64,000 bases of DNA from Bullera alba (lineage: Eukaryota; Basidiomycota; Tremellomycetes; Tremellales; Bulleraceae): NCBI GenBank assembly GCA_001600095.1, contig BCIX01000002.1, positions 806,001 through 870,000 on the forward strand, written 5' to 3'. A program made the translations under genes and the position numbers. Below the pieces are notes generated by a model. That model searched no databases and was not told where the DNA came from. It saw only the letters and a program-made list of their open reading frames with translations. Below are positions 1 through 11,573 of the stretch, one piece after another. The stretch's first letter is position 1; every line of letters starts with the position of its first letter.

Positions 1-3000
1 TGTCGAGAGCTTTTCTAGCGCTATCACTCAGGTGACTCCGTCGAGGGGAAGGATATCGCCTCGCTGTGAGAAATTCTGACAGAACGACAATGATGACTGA
101 AACGCCAATACTAGCTCCACCGAGCCCCCACTCCCGTCGTCCTAGGAGTATGAGGCCAAATAGGAATGGCTGGACGCACAACACCCATCCGAACCGCCGT
201 ATCGTCCACAAAGCGATCGTTGCGCCGGAATAACCACCAGATCGCTCGACAAAGGCGTAATCGACCATGTGGCGGTTGGCCACCATGGACAGGAACAGCA
301 GGAGAAAGATTGGGATTGCCAATAGCGGAAACAGGAAGATCAGGGAGAAGGCATAGAAGACCGCGATGAGGAAAGGGATCATTGCGTATGCCGGGCGGAA
401 TGACGCAGGCTCGAATACTGGTAGACGACTGCTCAGCCATCATCCTAAACGGTTGACAACGCCGCTGGCACGAAGCAACTCACGTCGGTAGCGCTGCCGA
501 GGAGTCTTTGCTCGTGAGTGGCGCCGGAGGTATCGCCATAGCCTCCTCGGCTGGAGGAGGTAGATTGCAGGCACGATGATAGCCAGGTTCAGCAAAGTGA
601 CGAAGACGAACCAGGCTACGAGAGTCAGCAGGGCCCGATGCTATAGCCGAGCTGAACTCACTGGAAAATACAGCTCCATCGCCAACGTATCTTGCCTGTT
701 GGACATCAAGATCGAACGATTGCACGGCATACTCTAGCGCTGATACCGTGATGAGCCAGAATAGCGTGGTGAACAGCTAAACGCGTGAATTAGCATGTTT
801 TTACCGGCCTTGGCTGCTGTCGTTTGAAGCTGTACTGACCAGAAGGTAGAATACTGCTTTATACGCGAGGATCTGCTGAGCAGACCGCGATGCCAGCTTG
901 ACGTGCTTCGAGAATCCTGCCAAAGGTCAGCTATGAAAAAAAGCCCTGCTTTCGAGGACACTCACTGGAGACTGCGTAGACGGCAAGACTGACGGCGAGA
1001 CAGAGTGCTAGCGCAGGTACAAGCCCTTGAGCGATACCGCTGCCGAATCCATCGCTGGTTGCTAGAGGCCGAAGGAAACCAAGGTAATGAGCGAATCCTG
1101 GTGCCGTTGCTACAGTGAGAGCAATGAAAGGTATGACTGCAATTCATCAGTGAATGAAGACTCCTCGGATCGTCTTGGAACTCACTGATGATGCTCAAGC
1201 CGATACCGACAAGAAGGACTTTCAGCCAAAAGACTCCAGTACGAGGTCGAGCGTCGATGTTGGCCCAGATGATGTCTTGCTTTGTTCGGCCTTCAATCTG
1301 CCGAGCACGAGGAAAGTATCTCATTCCTCTGCCCACAAGGACCCAGCCCCTGATTCCCTCTCCCTTGGCGACAGAGGAGAAGGCTTCCCGCTGATGTTGC
1401 TCAATCTCTGCGTTGAGAGCTAGAAGCCCTATCCTGTGATCTCGGACATCGGCGTACTCCTCCCCTCGGGCGCTTGAGGAATGCGTCAGGTCACCCTGGG
1501 CGATGTGTTGCGGCGAGTGGCCCGAGTTCGGGACATGCTCGGCGCCAGGTGTACTGGTAGCACTATCATGGGTATCTGTGCTGCCGTGGCCAGTGGAGCT
1601 GATGGGATTGCCGTTCTCCGAATCGGGTGATGGATCAGGAACGTATTGTCCCGCTTCGTCAACCTTCACTCTTTCGCCAATTGAGAAACGCCTTGAATAC
1701 TGTGCCGAATTCCGATTGATTTCAACGAATCGCGAATTCCCGGCGCCGAGGGCGCTGGGTTGAGTCTCGTCGTGTTGCTGCGGTGATTCTTCTGGTAAGA
1801 GCGGGTGAGTACCTGTGTGAAGTAGTCAGCTGGAGGCTCCCTTGAGGCTCAAGCTGGGGACTTGTGCAACGCACTAGGTGGTCTCGCAATCACAGCCGGG
1901 GATGGCTCAATGACTTGCGGTCCAGGGGTGCGACCTGGGTTCTGAGAACGGTTCAGTCTCGGCTTCAACGTGAATCTGTGTCGCTCACCTCGGTCCACCA
2001 GTCGTGTGTTTGAGCTCGCTGCGAGACGAGACTCCCGGAAGCTGCGTGTCGCGCGACAGCTTCTTCAAGGCCGTGTAACGCTGCCTCCCTCTTCTCTATC
2101 TTGTGCAACCACGCCTCAGTATCCCTGATATGCCTGTCAGGTCACAATCAAATTCGATGGTATTTTAGCTGACTTACGGGATGGCAAAGATGCCTACGAC
2201 CTCCAAATCCCTCACACCATCCTCTCCCTCCTGCTTCATCGGCTCTCGCCACAATTTGAGCCATTTCCGCAATTGAGCATCAGATAGTCCTTTCCACGCA
2301 GGAGCATCTTCCGCCGAAACAACCACCATGTCGAGACCGCCGCAAATATCCTCCTCGAAGCGACGGCGATACCTTGCCAAAGCGGCATAAGACCGTGCAA
2401 TTACGAACAATCCGCCTCCACAGCCAAGCACCGCTATGATGACGAGCAGGATGATCAGTCGGATCCGAGCGTTATTGACAGCTGGGGCGATAGTCGAGGG
2501 TAATGCCCTGATATACGGTGCTAGATGTAGTAGATTCGAAGTCGATGCAGATCCAGCACTTGGGTCCAAAGCGTTCAGCAAGCGCATCAAGGAGAGGTCC
2601 GTCAGAGTGCCAGTACGTCCCCCTTGGGTGTTTAAAGGCGATGTGCTCGATAGACAGGGTACGCCAATGGTGAAAAGGGGCAATGCAGCAGCGAGTGCTA
2701 GTAGTGAGACCAAAGCGGCGAGCTTGAAAGACGTGTACATCGCGTGTACAGAGATGACTCCGTCCGAGACAGGTCGTCCAGTCGAAAGTGAAGGTAGGTG
2801 GATGAAGGGCAGTAGGAAGGCGAGAAGGGAGAATGGCTTGGAGGGTCTATCCCTATTGACGGTCAGTCGATTGCTGAGATGCCAGCGACAAACGGCGACT
2901 TACCCAGATGGTACAAACCACGTCCTTGGAGAGAAAAATCCCGGCATAAGCTTTCTCAGCACCGCCCAGAGTATCCATAGGACTCCTCCCAGTAGTATCC

Positions 3001-3607
3001 CAATTCCTAGAGAGGCTATTGTGGCCCATCCTTGCCAATCCCAATCTCCCGCACAGGCATTGATGGATGACGTGTCGAAGGCATTACCGAAGCCAGTAGA
3101 GACAGCGGCTGACGAGGACGAGATTGAAGAGAGAGATGAACCTAGGGATACCGTTGAGGCGAATGAGGCTGTGAAAGAGGACGGTGAGGGTGTTGGGCTC
3201 AGGGTGACCGGAGACTCGGCCACTGAAGTTGTCTCTCCCGCGTTGGTCCGGGAACCGCTGGGGAAAGCAGTTTCTGCGGCCGTCGTGGCACTTGTCCTTG
3301 ACGCAACATTGCTCCCTCCCGCCACAACACCTCCCGCCGTACTCGATCCACCCGTGGCAGACACACCGCTCCTAGTCGTGATTCCACTGGTGAGGAGAGG
3401 TATCCCAGCGGCGCTATACGCTCTCGCACATGCCGATACGGTGGCTATGATGTCCAATGGCGGGTCGACGGGACCAGTGGAAGCTGCCCTGTCGTAAGAT
3501 TGCCTCTGAGATGTAAACCATGGCTCGGTGTACCATTCCCCTCTCCAGGATAAAGTCTCTCCCGCACATTCGTAAAAGTGCCTTCGTTCGATAGGTGCTT
3601 GTGGCAT
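1..3607 (-). CDS. CSC1/OSCA-like (DUF221, RSN1_7TM) membrane channel, 3' end outside window
   Basis: Family members are multi-pass plasma-membrane proteins that act as osmo- or mechanosensitive cation channels. Splicing the minus strand gives one continuous protein. The first exon (3607-2904) encodes a long Ser/Thr-rich N-terminus and a first membrane helix (WATIASLGIGILLGGVLWIL). Exon 2 (2846-2178) adds two more hydrophobic segments (near MYTSFKLAALVSLLALAA and LIILLVIIAVLGCGGGLFVI). A cytosolic loop with DIIWANI follows, close to the family signature before the channel domain. Further helices include IIPFIALTVATAPGF and NLAIIVPAIYLL, and the reading frame is still open at base 1. I placed the start at the ATG at 3607 because the upstream extension has no ATG. 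All introns I placed are short and keep the frame. The extended N-terminus is longer than in the classical family and looks mucin-like. Family assignment is firm; the gating stimulus is unknown. Confidence 0.85.
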
Positions 3608-4353
3608 GGCGAGGTTGTTCCGAGTGTGTGTGGTCAAGTTGAGTGATTATAGGATAACCAGATGTGTGTTGATAGGACACGTTCAAAGGACTCTGGTAGC
3701 GATGGCACCTGGACAGAAATCCGTCGTTAACCACGATATAGGCTGAAACTTCACTCACTCATCGCCAGATCTCAGAAACCCGTGTCCATGACTTGACCCG
3801 TACACTCACACACAAAGGTCGGCCTTGCCATGATGAGACTCGATGTTGAGGCCTGAGGTTTACCTGGAGCTGGTACACCAGACAAAGCCTAGAAGTTGAG
3901 TGAGAGGAGAAAGGAGCATGGTGTTTTGGATTATTGACCACTGGGTGAAGCTTTGATCGAAAGCGAGGGTGAAGATTAGCCCCAGGTGGTCTGTGCCTGA
4001 GTGGCGATGGGATCGTTCCTTTCTGTTGATCCCACATGCATCGCCTGCCCTGTCCTCATCTTAGTGGTCACCGCATGTGCAGGTCACCCTAGTAGACCCC
4101 AGTCCCTCGACGCTCGGACATGCTCGGAACAAAAAGGTCCAGATCGTCCGTGATGATCTGGCGTTGAGAATCTGAAACGCGTTAGAAATAGTCCGAGCGG
4201 CGTTCAATTACCACCCTGTTCAGGCACGACTGGCCCGTTTCAACTCGTGGTGAGTTTGTGCAAGCCTGCGCAAGCACGAGACTGACAGTATAGGCACTAG
4301 CACCCACTTCATGCGGCGTTGACCTCGTAGCATGCATATAATACAGTCTCACT
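3608..4353. other. intergenic, between CSC1-like start and MTR4 stop
   Basis: About 745 bp between two genes on the same strand. It should hold the 3' UTR of MTR4 and the promoter and 5' UTR of the CSC1-like gene. I see no credible coding exon, RNA gene or repeat. The open frames here are short and lack conserved character. Confidence 0.5.
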
Positions 4354-4366
4354 CTATAGATACAAC
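4354..4366 (-). other. MTR4: 13-nt terminal coding exon of MTR4
   Basis: The preceding exon ends at 4415 inside the codon for the Ser of NPS. A 48-nt intron (4414-4367, GTGAGT to GCAG) leads to a last exon that adds only the end of Ser, then Leu-Tyr-Leu and TAG. Without it the protein would stop four residues early at a TGA that overlaps the donor. The SLYL ending is what MTR4 proteins normally have. Confidence 0.8.
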
Positions 4367-7300
4367 CTGCATTCTGTCAGCCGAGTACTCCCTAACTGAA
4401 AACTCGACACTCACGATGGGTTAAAGACGACCGTGTTAGGGCGCTCGAGCATCTCGAGACTCTTTGTAAACTTCTCTTCTAGCTCCGTGTTTCCAATAGC
4501 ATGTGCCGCCTGGCCCATCTGCCTGAGTAGCTCTTGCAGTCGTCTGAAGCATCGGATGATAGAGCCTTCAAAGACATCCGTGAGCTAGAGCAAGGTCAGC
4601 TACGTCCCCGATGGCACCAATACGCCTGAGACCCACCTTGCAGATGTCGGCGAATTTGGCGCCCTTGCACCACTGCAGCACAGCGTCCATCATCTCGACC
4701 TTGAACGACTGGACGTATTCGTCTTCGACAACAGCAATTCCAGACTCGTTGGACACCTTTGCGATTCTCCTAGCCGTCTCTTGTAGAATCCGTAAGGGCG
4801 TAGCGAGGTCCTCCTTCAGTCGAACCTTTTGCTCCGACTATTCATAGCATGAGTCAGTGTCCCCCTTTTCTGTAGCCGTATCATTACTCACCTTTTCCTG
4901 GAAGACGAAACAACTGAGAAGCGCCGCGATATGCTCCGGCAAGAGTGTGTTGAACACGCCACCAAACATCATCTCGGTCAAAAGCAACTCGTCTCCCGTA
5001 CTAATCTCACAAGCGACTCTGCCCTTCATCTCCACAACATCGTCAGAAGTGCTGAATCCTAATCGTCGCAATACTCTCTTTCTCGATTTGAGCTCTTCAA
5101 GTTGCAAAACATCGTGCACGCTGTTGATCTTGCGTTTGAGCGATTTGACGTTCTCGATCGCCTTTAGTTTTCTGTCGTACATGTCGTATTGGGCAGGGAG
5201 AGTCGGCGACTTTGTAATCTCGAGCGATTGCAATTTCTCCTCCAGCAAAGCGATTTGCTGCCAGTCCCGTTAGCTCAGACAACCGCTTCATATTTTGGAT
5301 AGCTTACCTTGACGAGATCCTTGAACGACTTGTCTGTGATGCCCATGTTCTTGACAGGGTCGAGCAAAGTGGGGCCTTCTGGCATCCTCCTGCCAATCTC
5401 CGTCACAGCCTTGTACGCAGTGTTCTTCTCGCCCTGACCTCGAAGATCTTTCGGTAGGTTGATTCTGAACTGACTGATCGACTGGATGGTCGACAACAAG
5501 ACACCGATGATGGCGACTTCCCCATTGTCCCCTGGAGGAGGTGGGTTCAAGCCGGTCGCTGATCTATCCCGAGGGACCGCCGACCCCGAGGCCAATTTGA
5601 CAAGCACGTCCACGACATAACCCTTCTGTGCGGGGTCTTTGTCCGTGAACACCGGAGGTCGGCCCTATGCAACGTCAGCACATGTCCTGGACACACCTTG
5701 TGTCTCCCTCACCCTTGGGTTGATGACCTTGTTGTATGCAACGACAACACCCCATCCAAAGTCCTTGTCACCGTCTCTGATCTCCACCAGACGACCAGCG
5801 TTCAGGAACGGCAAAGAGTATTGGGGATGTGTGATGACAGCTTGGAAGTCCTGAGCCTTCTCTTTGAGCAGCTGCCTCAATTCGTAGTATTCCTGGATAG
5901 CGACCTCGTTTTCAACCTTGATCAAATCGCGTTCGACCTCGGCTTCTTTCAATTCTGCACCACAAGTCAGCAAGAGTCGTCTGGTGGATCTGCTCACCCT
6001 TCTCAAGCACAGGAACACTCATCGTGTTCTGGAACTGATAGAAACACCTTTCCAACATGTACTCCGGGCTGACTCCCTCCACACGCATCAAATTGATGAT
6101 CATGTTGTAGCCGAGGTGGAAAGCCGAGTCGAGTCTATCCGCCTGACCTTTTACCATCGACTTGGCGGCGTCGGGCTCAATCTTCTCATCGCACATCATG
6201 ATGACGATACCTCTAGCGTCAAGACCTCGTCGACCGGCTCGACCTGACATCTGGATGTATTCACCACCTGAGAGGTTTCGGAAGTCTTTTCCGTCGAATT
6301 TCCTGACGCTGGTGAAGACGACCGTCTTGGCCGGCATGTTGAGACCGATAGAGAAGGTCTCCGTGGCGAACAGGGCCTTGATCAATCCCTCTTGAAACAG
6401 AATCTCGATGACTTCCTTGAGGATTGGCAATAGACCACCGTGGTGAATTCCGATTCCCCGCTTGAGCAAGGGAAGGATCAACTCGATCTGCGGCAACTTT
6501 CGGTCGTCCTCAGATAGCGCTCCAATGGCATTCTCGAACACTTGTCCAATGGTAGCGGCCTCGTCTTCCGTGTTGAAGTCGAGCTTTGACATCTGCATTG
6601 CCAACGACTCGCATTCTCGCTTCGAAAAGGCGAAAATGATGACCGGGTTGAGGTTTCTCGTCATGATGAGCCGGACAATTTTGTAAATATCGGATTTTTC
6701 TATCCACGTCAAGGCCTGAACTCTCTCTTTGCGGTTCGAATCGCTCACCCTTCATCGCGCCGCCCTTCTTTGTCTTGCCCTTCTTGCCCTTTCCGCTACT
6801 AGGATCGCTGGGGTCTTCTCCCTGTCCCTGAGCAAGAGCCGCCATCGCCTTCTGGAAATTGTCTTCTCTGAAATTGCTCCTCTCGTCGACTACCAGGTAG
6901 ATACCCTCAGAACCAGCTGGGAAGAGGTAGTGTTGTAGAGGTGTCGGCCGGAAGTCTGTATAGATAACGTGACATGGCTGCTCATGTGTTGAGCAGATCC
7001 ATTCCGCAAACTCCATCGAGTTGGGGATAGTTGCCGAGAGGAAGATGTATCGGACCGAATGGGGAAGCAGGATGATAGTCTCCTCCCAGACGACACCTCG
7101 CTCCTTGTCCCTCATGTAGTGCACCTCGTCAAAGACGACCCAAGCGACTTCCCTCATCACCTCGGAGCCTCGATACAGCATACTTCGGAGAATCTCCGTC
7201 GTCATGACCAGACACGAGGCAGTCGGGTTGATGGTCACATCTCCCGTCATCAGACCGACATCAGAGAAGGTCTCGAGGAATTCTCGATATTTCTGATTTG

Positions 7301-8042
7301 ACAGCGCCTGGCAATAGTTCAGCTTTTATCACACCGATTCCAGCGCATGGCGGCTCACCTTGATTGGACTTGTGTAGACCACTCTACGTCCCTCGGCGAG
7401 ACATGTTGCGATGGCAAACTCGGCAACGACAGTCTTTCCTGCGGATGTATGTGCTGACACGAGACAACTTTCGTTCCTCTCAATACACGAAGTAGCCACA
7501 TGCTGGAAAGGGTCGAGCTCGAATTTATAGCTTCTCGCCGGAGGGTCATTCCGCTTGTGTTGTGATATTGGGATGTAGGGGTAGTTTGGCGGTAGAGCCA
7601 CCTGATGCGAGTCAGACATGTACATAGCGAGCCATGGTCGTATACACACCTGATGCCTAACTTGATGGACCAGCTTGACTTTTCCCTCTTCCACCGCTTG
7701 CCCATCGAGGCCTTTAGCAGCCTCAACCTCCCTCTCTGCCTCTTGCTCAAACTCATCGGCTCGAGTAGGCAAAACCGGCTCATCGCCGGTCGACATTCCA
7801 GCTTCCAAACTTGCCATAGGATCAATCGGAGCCGTGGATCCACTGGCCAAGGCCTCCATAGGGTCTACGCTCCCCGATGGCTCTACATGACTATCGTCAC
7901 CTTCCGGGCTGGTCAATCTGGGTGCTTTGCTTGGTGTGTCGGTTGAGGTGGGGGCAGCGCGTCTCTTGGCTTTCTTCGGTGTCCCATTGGTCTTTGAGGG
8001 CCCTGCCATTGGGGCTTCCGCTAGATCTCTGAGATCCGCCAT
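4354..8042 (-). CDS. MTR4: ATP-dependent RNA helicase MTR4/DOB1 (nuclear exosome cofactor)
   Basis: MTR4 is the DExH helicase of TRAMP-type complexes that unwinds RNA and feeds it to the nuclear exosome. The start ATG at 8042 opens an acidic, low-complexity N-tail, followed by the RecA1 core: the Walker A region with [13 protein letters not shown], then the DEVH box in [11 protein letters not shown] (about 7110-7140). RecA2 carries [10 protein letters not shown] (about 6228-6257). A Gly/Lys-rich linker ([12 protein letters not shown]) precedes [11 protein letters not shown]. An intron ending in ggatag joins MK to EKSDIY. The C-terminal part includes [13 protein letters not shown] and ends through a 13-nt last exon (4366-4354) that completes the conserved SLYL tail. 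It is divergent from TIM23, with 306 bp between start codons. Identity is very secure; some internal exon edges were not individually checked. Confidence 0.95.
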
Positions 8043-8348
8043 TGCTGTGATGGCTGGACTGGTGTTTGATCAGTATGGAATGCTGTTGTGAGGACCGGCT
8101 CAAAATCCTCTTTGCAAGGTGGAGGAGGTGGTGGTCAGTGATGGGATTTACTTCCGTCGGAAAGTGTGATCGGAACTCCTCGCTGGGCGGGAGAAATGGT
8201 GAAAAGTCGATGGTACAGTGTGGCAAAAATATCTTCAAACCGTCACCACCACTCACCACTACTCTGGCTATAGCAACTGCAGTCATCATCGCACCTGTTC
8301 ATACACTCGCCTATCCCTCTCACTAACCCGGGTACTCAGCCCTGCACC
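8043..8348. promoter_or_regulatory. divergent promoter MTR4 / TIM23
   Basis: The 306 bp between the two start codons must contain both promoters and 5' UTRs. Just before the TIM23 start it is rich in C and T. I recognise no specific operator. Confidence 0.5.
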
Positions 8349-9236
8349 ATGTCATTCCTAGGCGGTCTATTCGGCGGCAGCGCTGCTCCAGCCACTCCGG
8401 AAAAGCGGGAACACACCACCGCTTCGGATCTCTTTTCTTCTGCGCAATTCGATCCTTCGGCATCTGCGAATGACCTCAACGCCGCCGGACCCTCGACGCC
8501 CAACCTCACTCAAGCTCCCCCCATCGCTCTCCCCTCGGCATTGGACACATTGAACAATGCCTACAGCGCGCAAAGGTTACATCCCTTGGCGAAGCTGGGA
8601 GACAATCTCGACTTTTTGGCACTGGAAGAGGACAAGTTGACCGAAATCGAAGGAGCGGCATCGGTCTTGCCATCGAGAGGTTGGACGGACGATTTATGTG
8701 TGGGCACTGGAACGACGTATTTATCAGGTGAGCAAGAGGTGTTGCGATATGTTTGAGCCTTGGATCATACTGATCGGCACAGGTCTTGCGGTTGGTGGTC
8801 TTTGGGGTCTGAAAGAAGGATGGAGCAGGAATCTAGGACCTACCGCTTCCTCGAAATTACGTCTGAACAGTATACTTAACGCCTGCACAAGGCGAGGCAC
8901 ATTACTAGGCAACTCGTTGGGTGTTTTGGGTGAGTCTCCTTCACCTAGCACCTTCAAGATCACCGCCTGACACCCATGCTTTAGCCATCTTCTACAACTT
9001 GACAAACTCGTCACTCGACTACGCTAGAGGTCAGCACGACGTTTTCAACAGTATCGGTGCGGCAGCAGCCAGTGGAGCCGTTTTCAAAGCTACCGGTGAG
9101 TTCCATACTCCGAGTAGCTCCGTAAGCCACCATGACTGATGAACCTGACTCAGCCGGTGTCAAACCCGCCGCTATGAGCGCCGGAATCATGGCAGGCGCC
9201 GCTGGAGCATGGTCGGCATTCAAGCGATTCGTTTAG
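8349..9236 (+). CDS. TIM23: TIM23, inner-membrane preprotein translocase channel subunit
   Basis: TIM23 forms the presequence translocase of the mitochondrial inner membrane. Exon 1 (8349-8727) encodes an N-terminal intermembrane-space segment rich in Ser, Ala and Pro, beginning MSFLGGLFGG. The Tim17/22/23 core follows over later exons: LAVGGLWGLKEGW, then GNSLGVLAIFYNLTNSSLDY, then a Gly/Ala-rich helix region and SAGIMAGAAGAWSAFKRF. The second exon starts at 8783, and intron phases agree. The stop is TAG at 9234-9236. The Gly-spaced hydrophobic segments are as expected for the family. It is convergent with the unrecognised membrane-protein gene downstream, with about 120 bp between stops. 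Confidence 0.95.
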
Positions 9237-9357
9237 GGTACAGGGATCACCACATTACATGCACACCTCATGATCAGGAACCGCTTCATCGACTCTAATG
9301 GTATTAAAGGGACGGGGTAAATGCCCAAAGTATTAAACCTGAAACTGAGAACTACCC

Positions 9358-11268
9358 TTAGAGCTTGACGTTGTTCAACATTGCTAATCTCTGCTCAATC
9401 CCACCTCCCATTCCACCCATCACAGCTGCTGATTCTACTCCCGGACTCGTACTGCCGACGCCGCTAGCCGGCACCTGGGCGCCATTCGAGCTGGAAACTC
9501 CGGTTGATGGGCCCGTTCGAGCCACGAGCCCATCGATCGATTGCACGGATAGAGGTGAAGAGAGAATGGCTCGATCGGACCAGCTGGCTTTGAGAATGTC
9601 CTCGACCTGATTCTGCGCTTGGTCGACTTTACGCTGTTGTCGCGACTTTCTCGGAGCCATGGCCGTTGATGACGGTGTCGACTTTTCCTTTGTCGATCGA
9701 CGACTTGGCGTTGCGTCAAACTTGGACTGCGTGGTGTCGGGGATACTGGTTGTCGCAGTGGATCGCTTGATTGTCGCGGGAGTAGCAGAGGTGGTCTTGC
9801 TTGCATTGCTGGCCGCACTCGCTGAAGTGTTACTCCTCTTGGGTGTTCGGGGCGGAGGTCGAGCAGCTGGGGGTAGAGTTGCCGAGCGTTTCGCGGGACT
9901 GGATTTCGGATCGGGATTCTCGATCTGGCTTCTGGATCTGACGGTACGCGGGCTCATTTTGGGAATGGCAGTGTATGATTCTTGAGCCGCTAGGGCCGTT
10001 GCCGAGCTGGGGATGGTGGGGAATCGAGCGTGTGGAGCGCCGGTGGCCTTTGCGCGGATCGTCTGGCTCGAATCATCGCCGGCCACCGGGGGGAGGGTGC
10101 CTTGAATTGACTGAGAGCTTGGGGCCGGATGGAAGAACAAATGAGGGTGGAGGGGCGGGGAGAGCATTTGTGTCGCAGAAGGGGATAGTACACCAGGTTG
10201 AATCCATTCCGGAGGATCGACATTCGGCAAGGGCTCTTTGATCCGGATCTTGCGTTTGTTTGGCGATCGATTACGGTCCAATCCGGTATTGTCACCCTTG
10301 TCGCCTTTGACACCGAGCAGTCCGCCATAAGACAGGCTGGCGAGTTTGTCTCTCAGCGCGCGGATCGACCCTCGTTCCTCGGTCCTCTGCTCAGTTTGCT
10401 CTACTTCTTCCTCCATAATATCTTCCCGAGAATTCTCATACAGTGGCCTCCCGTCGAGATCCGGCAAGGTTTGATAAGAGGACCCCTTGTTCAAGACATT
10501 GACCAGTTTCATCGTTTTCCTCTCGCCCATCTCGCCTGCTTCCAATTGATCCTGCTCGTTTTCCTTTCCTCTTGCCGATCGCCAGGCGTTCAAAGTCTCC
10601 TTCCAGCCCCATGTCGACCGCACCGTTCGGACAGTCTCCGTGACGACGTACTGATTCTCCCAGTCTTCAGGGTGGTCATCGTCGCCGTCGTACCATTCAT
10701 CCTTTTCGTCATAGTCGCCTTCAGTCGGTTTGACCTCTTTCCAGCCTTGTCCCGAGGGACCTTTGGGTTGAGATCGATTGGCATACGCATCGTCATCCTG
10801 TCTCTGCCGTTTGCGTCGGGAATACCATCGAGAGTATCCCCAGCCGATGAGGGTAATCAGGATGAGGGCGAATACCGGGACGAGATATTTGATAGAGGAA
10901 GGTTGCTTGTCTGCTTCCGTAGCTGGGGCCGCGCTCGCGCTTGTAGCAGCTGCGGAGGTTGCACTCGAAGTAGCAGTCGTCGTTGATGCAGATGAAGTGG
11001 ATTTTGAGCCTGATTTGGCTTTTGTCGTGGAAGCAGTCGAAGTTGATGTGGTGGAGTGCTGGACAGTCGTCGAGCTAGTCTTCCTCGTTGTAGGGGCATC
11101 ATCTTCCCCGTTATCTGTTTCCAAGGGGTGCAGAACCGAGTATGGCGGAGCGACAAGCAGGGGCGTATCTCGAGTGTCCAGGGCTCTAGCTTCGACGAAA
11201 TCGTTCGACCCGACTTGGATAATCGCGAGGATCAGCGGGATGCCGAATTTCGGTTGTATCCACCTCAT
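9358..11268 (-). CDS. unrecognised single-pass membrane protein, Ser/Thr-rich ectodomain and long basic disordered tail
   Basis: I do not recognise this protein (about 636 residues, one open frame, no intron needed). I chose the ATG at 11268 because it places a signal peptide at the very N-terminus (MRWIQPKFGIPLILAIIQVG). The next 100 or so residues are dominated by Ser, Thr and Ala, as in an O-glycosylated stalk. One membrane helix follows (YLVPVFALILITLIGWGYSRW) with a strongly basic stop-transfer (SRRKRQRQ). The cytosolic part of about 450 residues is mostly disordered, with acidic stretches near the membrane and Ser/Pro/Arg-rich sequence later. The topology resembles a type I wall or stress sensor, but this is inference from layout only. 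An upstream in-frame ATG at 11346 would add 26 residues ahead of the signal peptide and is less likely. Confidence 0.75.
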   Translation of the reverse strand: MRWIQPKFGIPLILAIIQVGSNDFVEARALDTRDTPLLVAPPYSVLHPLETDNGEDDAPTTRKTSSTTVQHSTTSTSTASTTKAKSGSKSTSSASTTTATSSATSAAATSASAAPATEADKQPSSIKYLVPVFALILITLIGWGYSRWYSRRKRQRQDDDAYANRSQPKGPSGQGWKEVKPTEGDYDEKDEWYDGDDDHPEDWENQYVVTETVRTVRSTWGWKETLNAWRSARGKENEQDQLEAGEMGERKTMKLVNVLNKGSSYQTLPDLDGRPLYENSREDIMEEEVEQTEQRTEERGSIRALRDKLASLSYGGLLGVKGDKGDNTGLDRNRSPNKRKIRIKEPLPNVDPPEWIQPGVLSPSATQMLSPPLHPHLFFHPAPSSQSIQGTLPPVAGDDSSQTIRAKATGAPHARFPTIPSSATALAAQESYTAIPKMSPRTVRSRSQIENPDPKSSPAKRSATLPPAARPPPRTPKRSNTSASAASNASKTTSATPATIKRSTATTSIPDTTQSKFDATPSRRSTKEKSTPSSTAMAPRKSRQQRKVDQAQNQVEDILKASWSDRAILSSPLSVQSIDGLVARTGPSTGVSSSNGAQVPASGVGSTSPGVESAAVMGGMGGGIEQRLAMLNNVKL

Positions 11269-11573
11269 CGTGCGTAGTGGTGTGGTGTTGAGCCGAGCGA
11301 GACGAAGACGATAGATGTATGATTGTCTGCGATACGGCCATCGCACCTCGTCACCGGTTCCCAGAAGGCTGTAGAGTTGTCAAAGTGGGTCGAAATTTCT
11401 GAAACTGGTGACCGAAATGTTTCAGAAATCCAGACGTGGCTGGACGGTGTCGGGGCTCATGTCCATGTCGCTCTCGCCGCCAAGGTGACGCGTCGGCCGT
11501 GGAGGTATACGTGACGGTGTCCATGTGTCGATGCGGTGCGCCGAAGAGCATTGCAACGATGCCCATAGTTTAA
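11269..11573. other. intergenic between two unrecognised minus-strand genes
   Basis: About 305 bp that should carry the promoter of the membrane-protein gene and the 3' UTR of the next gene. I see nothing else here. Confidence 0.4.

Noticed and set aside
2436..3497. 353-codon plus-strand open frame
   Set aside because: It lies antisense to exons 1 and 2 of the CSC1-like gene, whose spliced product has family motifs. The plus frame has no recognisable domain and is a shadow.
6731..6745. GGTTCGAATC, resembling a tRNA B-box
   Set aside because: It lies inside an intron of MTR4, and flanking sequence does not fold into a tRNA.
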